A stretch of 64,000 nt of DNA from an uncultured Clostridium sp. (lineage in GTDB: Bacteria; Bacillota; Clostridia; TANB77; CAG-508). Within the stretch, counting starts at the first letter, position 1; each line of letters begins with the position of its first letter. The position numbers and the translations under genes are program-made. The stretch covers positions 1 through 64,000 of the forward strand of contig CANTGH010000006.1 in assembly GCA_947653235.1 (NCBI GenBank), given 5' to 3'. This document shows positions 55,121 through 62,660 of this stretch, one piece after another. The notes under the pieces were generated by a model that saw only the letters and a list, made by a program, of their open reading frames with translations, did not search any database and was not told where the DNA came from.

Positions 55121-55213
55121 AAGTATGATATATAAAATAAAAATATATTATATAAGGATGATTATCGTTCATAAAGAACAAAAAAGTAGGTAGCCTGAAC
55201 TACCTACTTTTTT
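55121..55213 (+). ncRNA. Antitoxin-like antisense RNA (type I)
   Basis: Runs from the promoter at 55087 to the bidirectional terminator at 55180-55213, about 93 nt. It contains GGATGATTATCGTTCAT (55156-55172), which is complementary over 17 positions (one G-U) to the start-codon region of the convergent toxin-like mRNA. The layout equals the par locus of plasmid pAD1 (RNA I/RNA II), though the peptide is different. Confidence 0.7.
55180..55213. terminator. Shared bidirectional terminator
   Basis: A perfect 14-bp arm pair (AAAAAAGTAGGTAG / CTACCTACTTTTTT, loop CCTGAA) ends both the antisense RNA and, on the other strand, the toxin-like mRNA. Confidence 0.85.
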
Positions 55214-55215
55214 AC

Positions 55216-55359
55216 TTAAAAATCAAAGATGCTCTTAAGTTTTTCTAAAATCGTTAGAAAAAGAATAAGATATTTTATAAAAGCATGGACAAAATTTTTA
55301 AGTTTTCTGATTGACTTATCAATAAGTTTTATCCTAAGTACAGGATGATTATCATTCAT
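55216..55359 (-). CDS. 47-residue toxin candidate of a type I module
   Basis: Start ATG at 55359 to TAA at 55216. The peptide begins MNDNHPVLRIKLIDKSIRKL, has a hydrophobic, aromatic core (residues 23-38, FVHAFIKYLILFLTIL) and a charged end (EKLKSIFDF). AAAGGAGGTGAT precedes the ATG, a full match to the 16S rRNA tail. The start region contains the 17-bp element repeated in the antisense RNA. Size, charge and single membrane-seeking segment resemble Fst/Ldr-type toxins, but I recognise no sequence homologue. It sits between two pilin-like genes. Confidence 0.7.
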   Translation of the reverse strand: MNDNHPVLRIKLIDKSIRKLKNFVHAFIKYLILFLTILEKLKSIFDF

Positions 55360-55450
55360 ATTTATCACCTCCTTTCAATGGAAGTTTGATATATAAACTA
55401 AAGTTCTTATGGAAATTTTGCTCAGAAATTGAGCGGATAAGAATAAAAGC

Positions 55451-55479
55451 AGTATAGCATATAAAAATAAATTTTGCAA
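55451..55479 (-). promoter_or_regulatory. Promoter of the toxin-like mRNA
   Basis: On the minus strand TTGCAA, 17 bp, TATACT with an extended TGC before it. The leader of about 85 nt contains GCTCA / TGAGC, a small stem that could mask the start of the mRNA. Confidence 0.65.
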
Positions 55480-55770
55480 CACAAAAATCGATTTTAAGCC
55501 ACTTTTTTGAAAATTTAGACAAAAATGACTAAAAATGCACTAAAAACGCCTTAGAATTGATTTTAAAGCCTTCTAGAGCTATAAAAAAGCATAAGTTCAA
55601 AAAAATGACTTTTTGAACACACCTCTAAAATGGACGCAGAGGCCTTTAAAACAAAGGACATATATAACCATACTAGGAAGAGAGTAAAACCCCTAAAAAG
55701 CCCTTTAAATCGATTTTAGAGGGTAATCATATAAAAGAAAGCTAAAAAATAAAAAAGAAAGGTTTAAATT
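55480..55770. other. Intergenic region with degenerate repeats, no gene seen
   Basis: No credible ORF. It contains GATTTTA-type motifs near 55487, 55555 and 55709, and a palindromic element (55594-55617, GTTCAAAAA / TTTTTGAAC) preceded by CTTCTAGAGC and followed by CACCT. A similar element lies at 62466-62504 in front of spoIVB. Whether this is a leader, a mobile relic or a regulatory element is unknown. Confidence 0.5.
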
Positions 55771-56319
55771 ATGGAAAATGCATCAAAAGCCTTAATTATG
55801 GTGGGCGGTGTACTAATCTCCGTCATGCTAGCAAGTTTTATGATATTTGTCCTAAGAAAAGGTGGCATGATGAACGCACAGTATGACAGTCAAAAGGCAG
55901 GAGACCAACTTGTCAAATTTAATAGCCAATTCGAAGTCTATGCCAAGGACAACAACACATTTTTTGACATCATCACAGTTGCTAATTTGGCTTATGATGT
56001 AAACCAAAAAAATAATTGGGATGCGCAAAATAGTGTTACGATATATGTTTGTAAAAGCAATCAAAACAGTATTATATACAGTATTTTACCCAATCAAGAC
56101 TTAAAGAAAAATTATTTTTTCAATGGAGCTACAGCTGATGTTAATAACCAAAAATATATGTATGGCCTAATTACAGAATATGCGCCTAAAAAGGATGAGC
56201 TTGAAGAAGGCAAAGAAAATCCAGAATACCGATACAAATTCGATTGTGTTAAAACGGATTACAATGAAATTACTGGAAAAGTGAAAGAAATGAAATTTTT
56301 AAAAGTAGAAAATAACTAA
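55771..56319 (+). CDS. Pilin-like protein 2 (MENASKAL family)
   Basis: The 182-residue protein starts MENASKALIMVGGVLISVML and holds KFNSQFEVYAKDNNTFFDI and the C-terminal KFDCVKTDYNEITGKVKEM. One N-terminal membrane helix. These motifs are shared with the proteins at 54288 and 56385. Start behind AGAAAGGTTTAAATT. A structural subunit or minor pilin is inferred. Confidence 0.75.
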   Translation: MENASKALIMVGGVLISVMLASFMIFVLRKGGMMNAQYDSQKAGDQLVKFNSQFEVYAKDNNTFFDIITVANLAYDVNQKNNWDAQNSVTIYVCKSNQNSIIYSILPNQDLKKNYFFNGATADVNNQKYMYGLITEYAPKKDELEEGKENPEYRYKFDCVKTDYNEITGKVKEMKFLKVENN

Positions 56320-56384
56320 TATTTTTTTAAAAAAACATTGAAATCAAAAAACTTATATGGTAAAATAAAAATAAGGGATAAAAT

Positions 56385-56819
56385 ATGAAAAAGACGATTT
56401 TTGTGATAGTATTAATCTTTTGTGCGATAATTTTATGCATTTACATGAACTACAAAGAACTGCTGACCAACCAAAGACAAGCCCAAAAATTTAATGCAGA
56501 ATTTGAGTTCTACAACCAAGATTCCATTTTAGGAACCAACATTACCACCATTATCAACAAAGCAATTGATCATAACGAAAAACATAGTATCCCCAAAGAT
56601 GAGAAAGGGTTATACATAGCGAATGATCGAAACAGCATTAAAATCTATGTACACATGCTCATTAATGAAACTACCTATCCGATGGAAAGCTTGAAAACGT
56701 CTGGCTTAGATGAATTTACGAGATATTTTGGAGAAGTAGAATTCAAATGCACAAATGTGAAGTATCATCAAGCCACTGGAAAAATCGCAGAAATGACATT
56801 TGAAGCAAAACAACTTTAG
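56385..56819 (+). CDS. Pilin-like protein 3, no MENASKAL start
   Basis: The 144-residue protein has a membrane helix (residues 4-20) but begins MKKTIFVIVLIFCAIIL instead of MENASKAL. It still has KFNAEFEFYNQDSILGTNITT and EFKCTNVKYHQATGKIAEM. Smallest of the set. Weak SD (AATAAGGGATAAAAT). Confidence 0.7.
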   Translation: MKKTIFVIVLIFCAIILCIYMNYKELLTNQRQAQKFNAEFEFYNQDSILGTNITTIINKAIDHNEKHSIPKDEKGLYIANDRNSIKIYVHMLINETTYPMESLKTSGLDEFTRYFGEVEFKCTNVKYHQATGKIAEMTFEAKQL

Positions 56820-56882
56820 TTTAATATATATTGCATATATTAAAGATAAATTTATTTTTGTAAAAACAAAGGAGGAAAAATT

Positions 56883-57386
56883 ATGGAAAATGCGTCAAAA
56901 GCGTTAATTATAATAGGAGCAATATTGATATCAATTTTAATTGTTACGTTAGGTGTAGGAGTATTTGGCAAAGCTAGCTCATCTCAAGGAAAAATAGACC
57001 TAAGTTCCCAAGAAATCAGCGCTCACAACTCTCAATTCGAAGCATATGAAGGAAGAGTAAAAGGATCACAAGTAAGAACTTTATTAAATACAATTGCTAA
57101 AAACAATGAAGAATATGAAGATAGAAAAATAAAAGTAACCTTTTCAAATGCTACAAGTAGTGTTGATTATACTAGGGTTGCAGGACCTACAATGCTTCTT
57201 GCCGCAGAAGGAACATCAGAGGGATTGACTGAAGAGGAGGATCCTGCAATAATAAAAAAAGTATTAACTTCTGTAAAGAACACAACAACTTATAAAGTAC
57301 AATTTACATGGGCTGGACCAGATGGATTAATTGATACATGCGATATAAGTGTTTATGGAACAACAAAAACGACGGATAATTCATAA
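56883..57386 (+). CDS. Pilin-like protein 4 (MENASKAL family)
   Basis: Starts MENASKALIIIGAILIS; HNSQFEAYEGRVKGSQVRTLL near residue 46 is the shared FN-x-x-FE-x-Y...GSQV motif. The C-terminal domain (TYKVQFTWAGPDGLIDTC) differs from pilins 1-3. 167 residues. Behind AAAGGAGGAAAAATT. Confidence 0.75.
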   Translation: MENASKALIIIGAILISILIVTLGVGVFGKASSSQGKIDLSSQEISAHNSQFEAYEGRVKGSQVRTLLNTIAKNNEEYEDRKIKVTFSNATSSVDYTRVAGPTMLLAAEGTSEGLTEEEDPAIIKKVLTSVKNTTTYKVQFTWAGPDGLIDTCDISVYGTTKTTDNS

Positions 57387-57403
57387 GAAAGGAAGCAATG
57401 TAA

Positions 57404-57832
57404 ATGGAAAATGCATCAAAAGCCCTAATTATAATAGCATCTGTCTTAGTTGCAATCATGATTGTAGCCCTAGGCGTAACCATTTTTACCAAAGCACAAA
57501 ATTCAGCTGATACCAGCAGTCTGGACCAGACTGAAATCAACATGTTCAATTCAAAATTTGAACGATATGCAGGCAATCAAAACGGATCACAGGTCAAATC
57601 CTTAATTTCATATGCGATATCAAATGCCAGCACCAACAGCAAAGACCCTGCGAAATTGCCTCAAATTACATTTGAAGGAAATGAAGATAAGATTGAAGAA
57701 GCTGAAAACACTGAAAAATTTGGAGAGATAAGAAAAAACATCATTTCTACACACACTTACTGGGTAGAACTTTCTTATGCTACAGATACAGGATTAGTTA
57801 ACTTGATAACAATCAAATGGGAAAAAGAATAA
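57404..57832 (+). CDS. Pilin-like protein 5 (MENASKAL family)
   Basis: Starts MENASKALIIIASVLVAIM; FNSKFERYAGNQNGSQVKSL gives the closest match to protein 4, with a short outer domain (HTYWVELSYATDTGLVNLI). 142 residues, 17 bp behind protein 4. Confidence 0.75.
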   Translation: MENASKALIIIASVLVAIMIVALGVTIFTKAQNSADTSSLDQTEINMFNSKFERYAGNQNGSQVKSLISYAISNASTNSKDPAKLPQITFEGNEDKIEEAENTEKFGEIRKNIISTHTYWVELSYATDTGLVNLITIKWEKE

Positions 57833-57853
57833 ACCCATAAAAGAGGACAAACC

Positions 57854-58601
57854 ATGGAAAATATTTCAAAAGCACTTTTAATGGCTTTTAGTATGTTAAT
57901 ATTTGTAATTGCTTTCTCGTATTCCATGTTCTTAATCAACAAAATCACAACCACATCCAACACATTACTAGAAAGCGTTACCACCACGAACTACTACGAC
58001 AATCTCAAAGTTTCAGGAGATCAAACAACCACAAGGCAAGTGGGAATTGAAACCATCATTCCCACTCTATATCGATATTACAAAGAAAATTATGCAGTAA
58101 AAATATACGATACAAGCGAAAATTTAATTCAAACATTCGATATAACCACCGAACGAGACGTCCGCAGAGCTGCATCGTATACAACAACTGAAAACACTCC
58201 TAGTGCAGATAAAAAACTCATATCATTAAGAAAATCAATATACAATGCCAAAAAAGAAGATGGTACAGGAAAAAATCGAGCTTATCTATTCCAAGCTCCA
58301 TGGACTGGTACTACGGATCAAGACATGCGAACCAGAATAGACTATTTTCTAAATGGAACAAAAGGCTATATTAATAATACTTTAGTAGATTATTCAGAGA
58401 GTGGACCTACTTTTACTGAGAAACGGTGGTTTTATAGAATACTGTAAAAAAACTAATGAAATAAGTAAAAAATTCGAAGAAAGCTTTGTCGAATATGCCT
58501 ATGAAGGACAAACCATTTCTACTGAAAATGGAGTAGAAACCATAACAGGAAATACGAAAGAAATGTCAAAAATTATTATAATATATAAAGAAATGAATTA
58601 A
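57854..58601 (+). CDS. Pilin-like protein 6, needs +1 shift at CGG
   Basis: Starts MENISKALLMAFSMLIFVIA (membrane helix). At 58424 CGG gives an early stop after EK-RWFYRIL; skipping C58424 gives EKGGFIEYCKKTNEIS and a C-terminal ISTENGVETITGNTKEMSK in line with the TG-x-x-KEM ends of proteins 1-3. Segments 57854-58423 plus 58425-58601, 248 residues. Without the shift the protein has 197 residues and loses this end. Confidence 0.8.
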
Positions 58602-58620
58602 AAGAAAAGAGGATTTTAAA

Positions 58621-59145
58621 ATGGGTGATAGCTTAATGACAATCATTGCTATATTTTTAGCAGTCATATTAATGTTTTTATTTCCAATGTTATCGGTTAC
58701 AGGAATAGCGGATAATGTTTCGCAACTATCTGTAGAAACAGCAGTAACAGATTTTGTAGATAATTCGAGATCGATTGGGAAAGTAACCGTTGCCAATTAC
58801 GAAAAATTAGTAAATGCCTTAAATGCAACAGGAAATTCTTATGTGATTGAAATGGAAAGAAAAGTGCTAGACGAAAATATCGGCAAAAAAACAGCTTGGG
58901 CAAATGGACAAGTGTTAGGAGAAAATGAATACTATTCCATTTTTACATCTCAAATTTTAGGCGATTTATTACAGGACCAAGACCACATCATGAAAGAAGG
59001 CGATCACTTTTCCTGTACAGTCAAAAATGATAACAAAACCATTTCAGAAACATTAAGAAGTGTATTTTATTCCATTTCTTCGAACGATAGCTATCAAGTT
59101 GGTGCATCACATTCTGGAACTGTTACAGCAACAGGAGCCAAATAA
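58621..59145 (+). CDS. TadE-like minor subunit
   Basis: The 174-residue protein begins MGDSLMTIIAIFLAVILMF (membrane helix), then DFVDNSRSIGKVTVANYEKL and NALNATGNSYVIEMERK, a TadE-type pattern I believe is typical of this group. The C-terminus is Ser/Thr-rich (VGASHSGTVTATGAK). 19 bp behind protein 6. Confidence 0.65.
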   Translation: MGDSLMTIIAIFLAVILMFLFPMLSVTGIADNVSQLSVETAVTDFVDNSRSIGKVTVANYEKLVNALNATGNSYVIEMERKVLDENIGKKTAWANGQVLGENEYYSIFTSQILGDLLQDQDHIMKEGDHFSCTVKNDNKTISETLRSVFYSISSNDSYQVGASHSGTVTATGAK

Positions 59146-59155
59146 AAATAAAAGC

Positions 59156-59181
59156 AAAGAGCAAAAACTTGCTCTTTTTTT
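59156..59181 (+). terminator. Terminator of the pilin-like run
   Basis: AAAGAGCAA / TTGCTCTTT stem with a T run. Confidence 0.8.
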
Positions 59182-59216
59182 GTCGAAAAACCACGAATAA
59201 AATAAAAAAAGAAGTC

Positions 59217-59245
59217 TTGAAATTGTGTATATAATATGTTAGAAT
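59217..59245 (+). promoter_or_regulatory. Promoter of the coiled-coil gene
   Basis: TTGAAA, 17 bp, TAGAAT; start codon behind AAGAGGAGGTGAGAAA. Confidence 0.6.
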
Positions 59246-59270
59246 AATTTCACGAAGAGGAGGTGAGAAA

Positions 59271-59921
59271 ATGGAAGAATTACTGGTACAAATACAAAAG
59301 AGTGTAAGAGAAATCGTAAAAGATGAAAACCGAATTACCAAAGATGAATTAAAAAGAGAACTAAAAGATGAATTGAAAAAAGAACTAAAAGAAGAATTAA
59401 CAGAAGAAATGCAAAAAATCGTAAAAGCAGAAATTCAAATAGCACATGAAACATTAAAAACTGAATTGCGAACAGAATTAAAAACAGAAATTAATGGTTT
59501 GCGATTAGAATTTAAAACAGAAATTAATGCTTTACGATTAGAATTTAGAACAGAATTAAAAACAGAAATTGACGACTTACGAACAGAATTAAAAACAGAG
59601 ATTGACGATTTACGAGCAGAATTTAGAACAGAGATTGACGACTTGCGAACAGAATTTAGAACAGAGATTGATGACATGAGGACAGAAATAAAGTACCTAA
59701 AAGAAGATATAGAACAATTCAGAGAATCACTATTCGTAATTGAACATGAAAATGGCAAAAAGCTTGACATCATATTAGACTACATCGATATACTAAAAGA
59801 AAAAGACGAACAAAAACAAAATCGTATTGACCAATCCGAAGAAAAAATAGAAGAAAATCAATTTAGAATTTTAAATCATGAAGAACGTATTCAAAATCTA
59901 GAAAAAAGAGTTAATTCTTAA
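59271..59921 (+). CDS. Long coiled-coil protein with 11-residue repeats
   Basis: The 216-residue protein is almost all helical with Glu/Lys-rich heptads in the first 70 residues and then repeats of the type EFRTEIDDLRT (11 residues, near residues 85-140), suggesting a right-handed coiled coil. No membrane segment. A structural or tether role in the secretion machine is possible; sequence gives no function. Confidence 0.7.
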   Translation: MEELLVQIQKSVREIVKDENRITKDELKRELKDELKKELKEELTEEMQKIVKAEIQIAHETLKTELRTELKTEINGLRLEFKTEINALRLEFRTELKTEIDDLRTELKTEIDDLRAEFRTEIDDLRTEFRTEIDDMRTEIKYLKEDIEQFRESLFVIEHENGKKLDIILDYIDILKEKDEQKQNRIDQSEEKIEENQFRILNHEERIQNLEKRVNS

Positions 59922-59950
59922 ATCTTGTTATTCTTAAAAATTCAATCATA

Positions 59951-60012
59951 AATAGAGAGTATAAATATTATTTTTGTGCAGAAGTAATATCTATGCTCTC
60001 TATTTGATTTTT
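59951..60012 (+). terminator. Probable terminator of the coiled-coil gene
   Basis: An imperfect inverted repeat AATAGAGAGTAT...AGCTCTCTATT-like (ATAGAGAG / CTCTCTAT) followed by TGATTTTT. Confidence 0.5.
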
Positions 60013-60034
60013 CTGAAAAATAGTAAGAAAACAA

Positions 60035-60063
60035 TTGAATTTCTGATTAAAACTTGCTATAAT
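60035..60063 (+). promoter_or_regulatory. Promoter of the large surface protein gene
   Basis: TTGAAT, 17 bp, TATAAT with extended TGC. Confidence 0.7.
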
Positions 60064-60095
60064 AAAAAGAGAATATTCTACAAAGGAGTAAAGAT

Positions 60096-62336
60096 ATGAA
60101 AGTAGATGGATTAGGTGTAGTATTAGCAATTATTTTATTACCAATTATACTGGTGACAACCTATTATGTGCAACTTCAAGTCAAAACCATAGCAACTGAA
60201 AACTCATACAATACCAAACTATTAAACGCCACATATGATGCCATGTCGGCCTTTGAAATCAACACAGCCAATGAAGAATTATCATCGGTTGCCGATTCCA
60301 TGAGAAGCATCGTGCTTGCTTCTAACAATGTATTCTTAAATTCATTAGCGACCAATTTAGGCGTATCCAATGCCAGTCGCGAAAACCTAAGACCCTACAT
60401 TCCAGCTGTTTTATATACCATGTATGATGGTTACTACATCTATGCACCAACCGAAATACCAATCGTAGCAGAGCATGAAGAAACTATAAATAATGGAGAA
60501 AATGTAACTGAAACAAAAGGATATAGATATTATGGAGAGGAAGAAGATTCTATTGAAGATTCCCAAATAGAGGGAGCAGATAAAGCTATCTACGGAGATA
60601 TTTTATATAAAAGTAAATCAGGAGGGGGTAAACCTTACACAATCAACAAAGATAACGCTGACACCAAAACAGACTACGTCCTAAAATCCTATGTTCAATA
60701 CTCAGCCCAATATAATAATAATAATAACCCTTCCAAACCAATCGATATTACCATTAACTACACCCTAGACAACTACCTAAACATTGTCGGAACAATCGGA
60801 GACGTATATTATACCAAAACAGGCTATCTAATAAATCCTGAGTTAGTAACAACAGCAAAAGCAAAAGTAAATGACAATGAAATCGACCTAAAAAATTACA
60901 ACGAAGACCAAGCCAAAAACAAAATACTAGGCGTAAAAACGAATGCGGAGGAATCAACAACAAATGCTGCTTCAGAAGCATGGGTAAAATTAGATAATGT
61001 TGAAATAAAAGCTAGCTGGTCTATTATAGAAGGAGTAATAAAGGGATTTAGCTATGACAATATCAAAACCATCAGCGAAGCAGAAACCTGTTTAAAAAGA
61101 GCATATGATGAGGAAGGAAAAAACGTGGATGATATTCGAACCCTAGAATACGAAATCCAAAAATACAAAGCAATTGCCTACTATACAAGCTCCGCCATCT
61201 TTTCCAATTGGGTATATGAGAATCTAAAAGACTTAACCTACGACAACATAAAAGACCAAACAATGATAGACAATTACACCTCTTACCAATCCACCACAGG
61301 AGAAAAAGATTTCTACTACGATTTTCATAACGATGCCGTAAAGGGAAGAAAAATTTTTGATGATACAGACCCAGAACAAACTACCTCAAACTTCAATACT
61401 CACAAAATGGAAGTTATCAAAAATTCCATCAAATACAATTTAAACTTATCCATTTCAGCTTATTGCAAAATGAACAATTCCTACGATTTCAGCATGCCAA
61501 TTTTGCTAGATGAAGAGTGGGATAAAATCTTGCAAAACATCTCAATTGTTGCTTTCATGCAAGGTTTAGATTGTGGATTAAACATTTACAACAACTATGA
61601 AATGGTTTCCAGCACCAACAATGAATTAACAGTCACGCCAAGCGAAATTTATTATGTACCAAAAGGAAAATTTAACGATGAGGAAACCAATTATCACCGA
61701 ATTGATTGCCCAGAATTAGTAGAAAATGATGAAAATGATGATTACATCTCATTCAAATCCAAAGAAGTAAAATACGATAAAATTTATGCTTCCAATCGCT
61801 ATCAATACGACCATAAGAATTTAGCGTGCTACAAATGCATTAATACAGATAATTATTACACCGAAAGTCTATTTTTTAACAAAAATGCAACCTCCTATTA
61901 TCAAAAGATTAATTCTTTAATGAAAACAAGTACAAGTACAAGAGCAGACAGCAAAGCTAAAAAACGAGCTGGTTACATTGCCATTGCGAAAGAAAGGCAA
62001 AATATTTATAAAACCAATGCTTTGCCAGTATCAGAGGGATATAAGATTTATGAAAATATTATAAACGGGAATCCTACAACAATACAATTGAAGGAATTGA
62101 AGGAATTACAAATTACACTAAAAGTAAATAATAATAATAATAATAATCTCGAAACAGCAAAAATCAAGGTATTTGATAATAATAATAATGAAATAAAAGA
62201 CATTCGAGGAAAACAGACCACTGCACAAACGGTTTCAGTTGATGTATCGAATTGGAATGGAACCCAAGTAACGATTAGTGGTGAAGATAATTTTAATAGC
62301 TTTAGCATCCAAAGCATAAAAGCAATTTATAAATAA
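60096..62336 (+). CDS. Large membrane-anchored surface or minor pilus protein
   Basis: The 746-residue protein has one N-terminal membrane helix (residues 7-27), then a helical part with TANEELSSVADSMRSIVLA and the motif YIPAVLYTMYDGYYIYAPT. The rest is beta-rich and Asn/Tyr-rich. The N-terminus fits TadE/TadG-like pseudopilin anchors. The domain near residues 690-746 (ETAKIKVFDNNNNEIKDIRG and SVDVSNWNGTQVTISG) resembles a carbohydrate-binding beta sandwich, by eye only. Probably the tip or a large minor subunit of the machine. Confidence 0.65.
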   Translation: MKVDGLGVVLAIILLPIILVTTYYVQLQVKTIATENSYNTKLLNATYDAMSAFEINTANEELSSVADSMRSIVLASNNVFLNSLATNLGVSNASRENLRPYIPAVLYTMYDGYYIYAPTEIPIVAEHEETINNGENVTETKGYRYYGEEEDSIEDSQIEGADKAIYGDILYKSKSGGGKPYTINKDNADTKTDYVLKSYVQYSAQYNNNNNPSKPIDITINYTLDNYLNIVGTIGDVYYTKTGYLINPELVTTAKAKVNDNEIDLKNYNEDQAKNKILGVKTNAEESTTNAASEAWVKLDNVEIKASWSIIEGVIKGFSYDNIKTISEAETCLKRAYDEEGKNVDDIRTLEYEIQKYKAIAYYTSSAIFSNWVYENLKDLTYDNIKDQTMIDNYTSYQSTTGEKDFYYDFHNDAVKGRKIFDDTDPEQTTSNFNTHKMEVIKNSIKYNLNLSISAYCKMNNSYDFSMPILLDEEWDKILQNISIVAFMQGLDCGLNIYNNYEMVSSTNNELTVTPSEIYYVPKGKFNDEETNYHRIDCPELVENDENDDYISFKSKEVKYDKIYASNRYQYDHKNLACYKCINTDNYYTESLFFNKNATSYYQKINSLMKTSTSTRADSKAKKRAGYIAIAKERQNIYKTNALPVSEGYKIYENIINGNPTTIQLKELKELQITLKVNNNNNNNLETAKIKVFDNNNNEIKDIRGKQTTAQTVSVDVSNWNGTQVTISGEDNFNSFSIQSIKAIYK

Positions 62337-62361
62337 AAAAGCAACAAAAGTTGCTTTTTTT
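62335..62361 (+). terminator. Terminator of the surface protein gene
   Basis: AAAAAAGCAAC / GTTGCTTTTTT stem with AAAA loop. Confidence 0.85.
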
Positions 62362-62660
62362 ATTTTAAATGCCACTGAAAGCCATTTAGAAGCGATTTAA
62401 GAGGATTTCATAAGCAGAACAATGATTTATGTATACTTTTTTGGAAAAAGTGCCTCCTAGGGCTTCCTAGAGCAAAGTTTAAAAAAGACTTTTTTGAATT
62501 CACCTGTTTTTATACCTTTAGAACACACAAAAACACACTAAAAAACGATTTTTGGAAAAAATTAGTCATTTTTCATTAAATTTTATATTGTAAGCCGTAA
62601 TTTAGATTTTATTTCAACCGAAATTGCAATAATTTTTCTAAAATCGGTTATCCTAAAAAC
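62362..62660. other. Intergenic region with the second degenerate element
   Basis: No gene. Contains GGCTTCCTAGAGC, AAGTTTAAAAAAGACTTTTT and TGAATTCACCT (62461-62505), similar to 55567-55626 in front of pilin-like protein 2. The spoIVB start has a poor binding site, so a leader-based control is possible. Confidence 0.5.

Noticed and set aside
55125-55195. A 22-residue ORF in the antitoxin-like RNA (MIYKIK...)
   Set aside because: No ribosome binding site; the RNA is explained by pairing with the toxin-like mRNA.
15337-58601. Seven split genes as ordinary pseudogenes
   Set aside because: All motifs on both sides are intact, lengths are normal after correction, and every break is the same event (extra C making CGG before GGN). 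Random decay would give mixed insertions, deletions and stops.
15337-58601. Sequencing or assembly error as the cause of the frameshifts
   Set aside because: The C is not in a homopolymer and flanking bases share no methylation-like motif. It cannot be excluded without reads, so it is kept as the main control.
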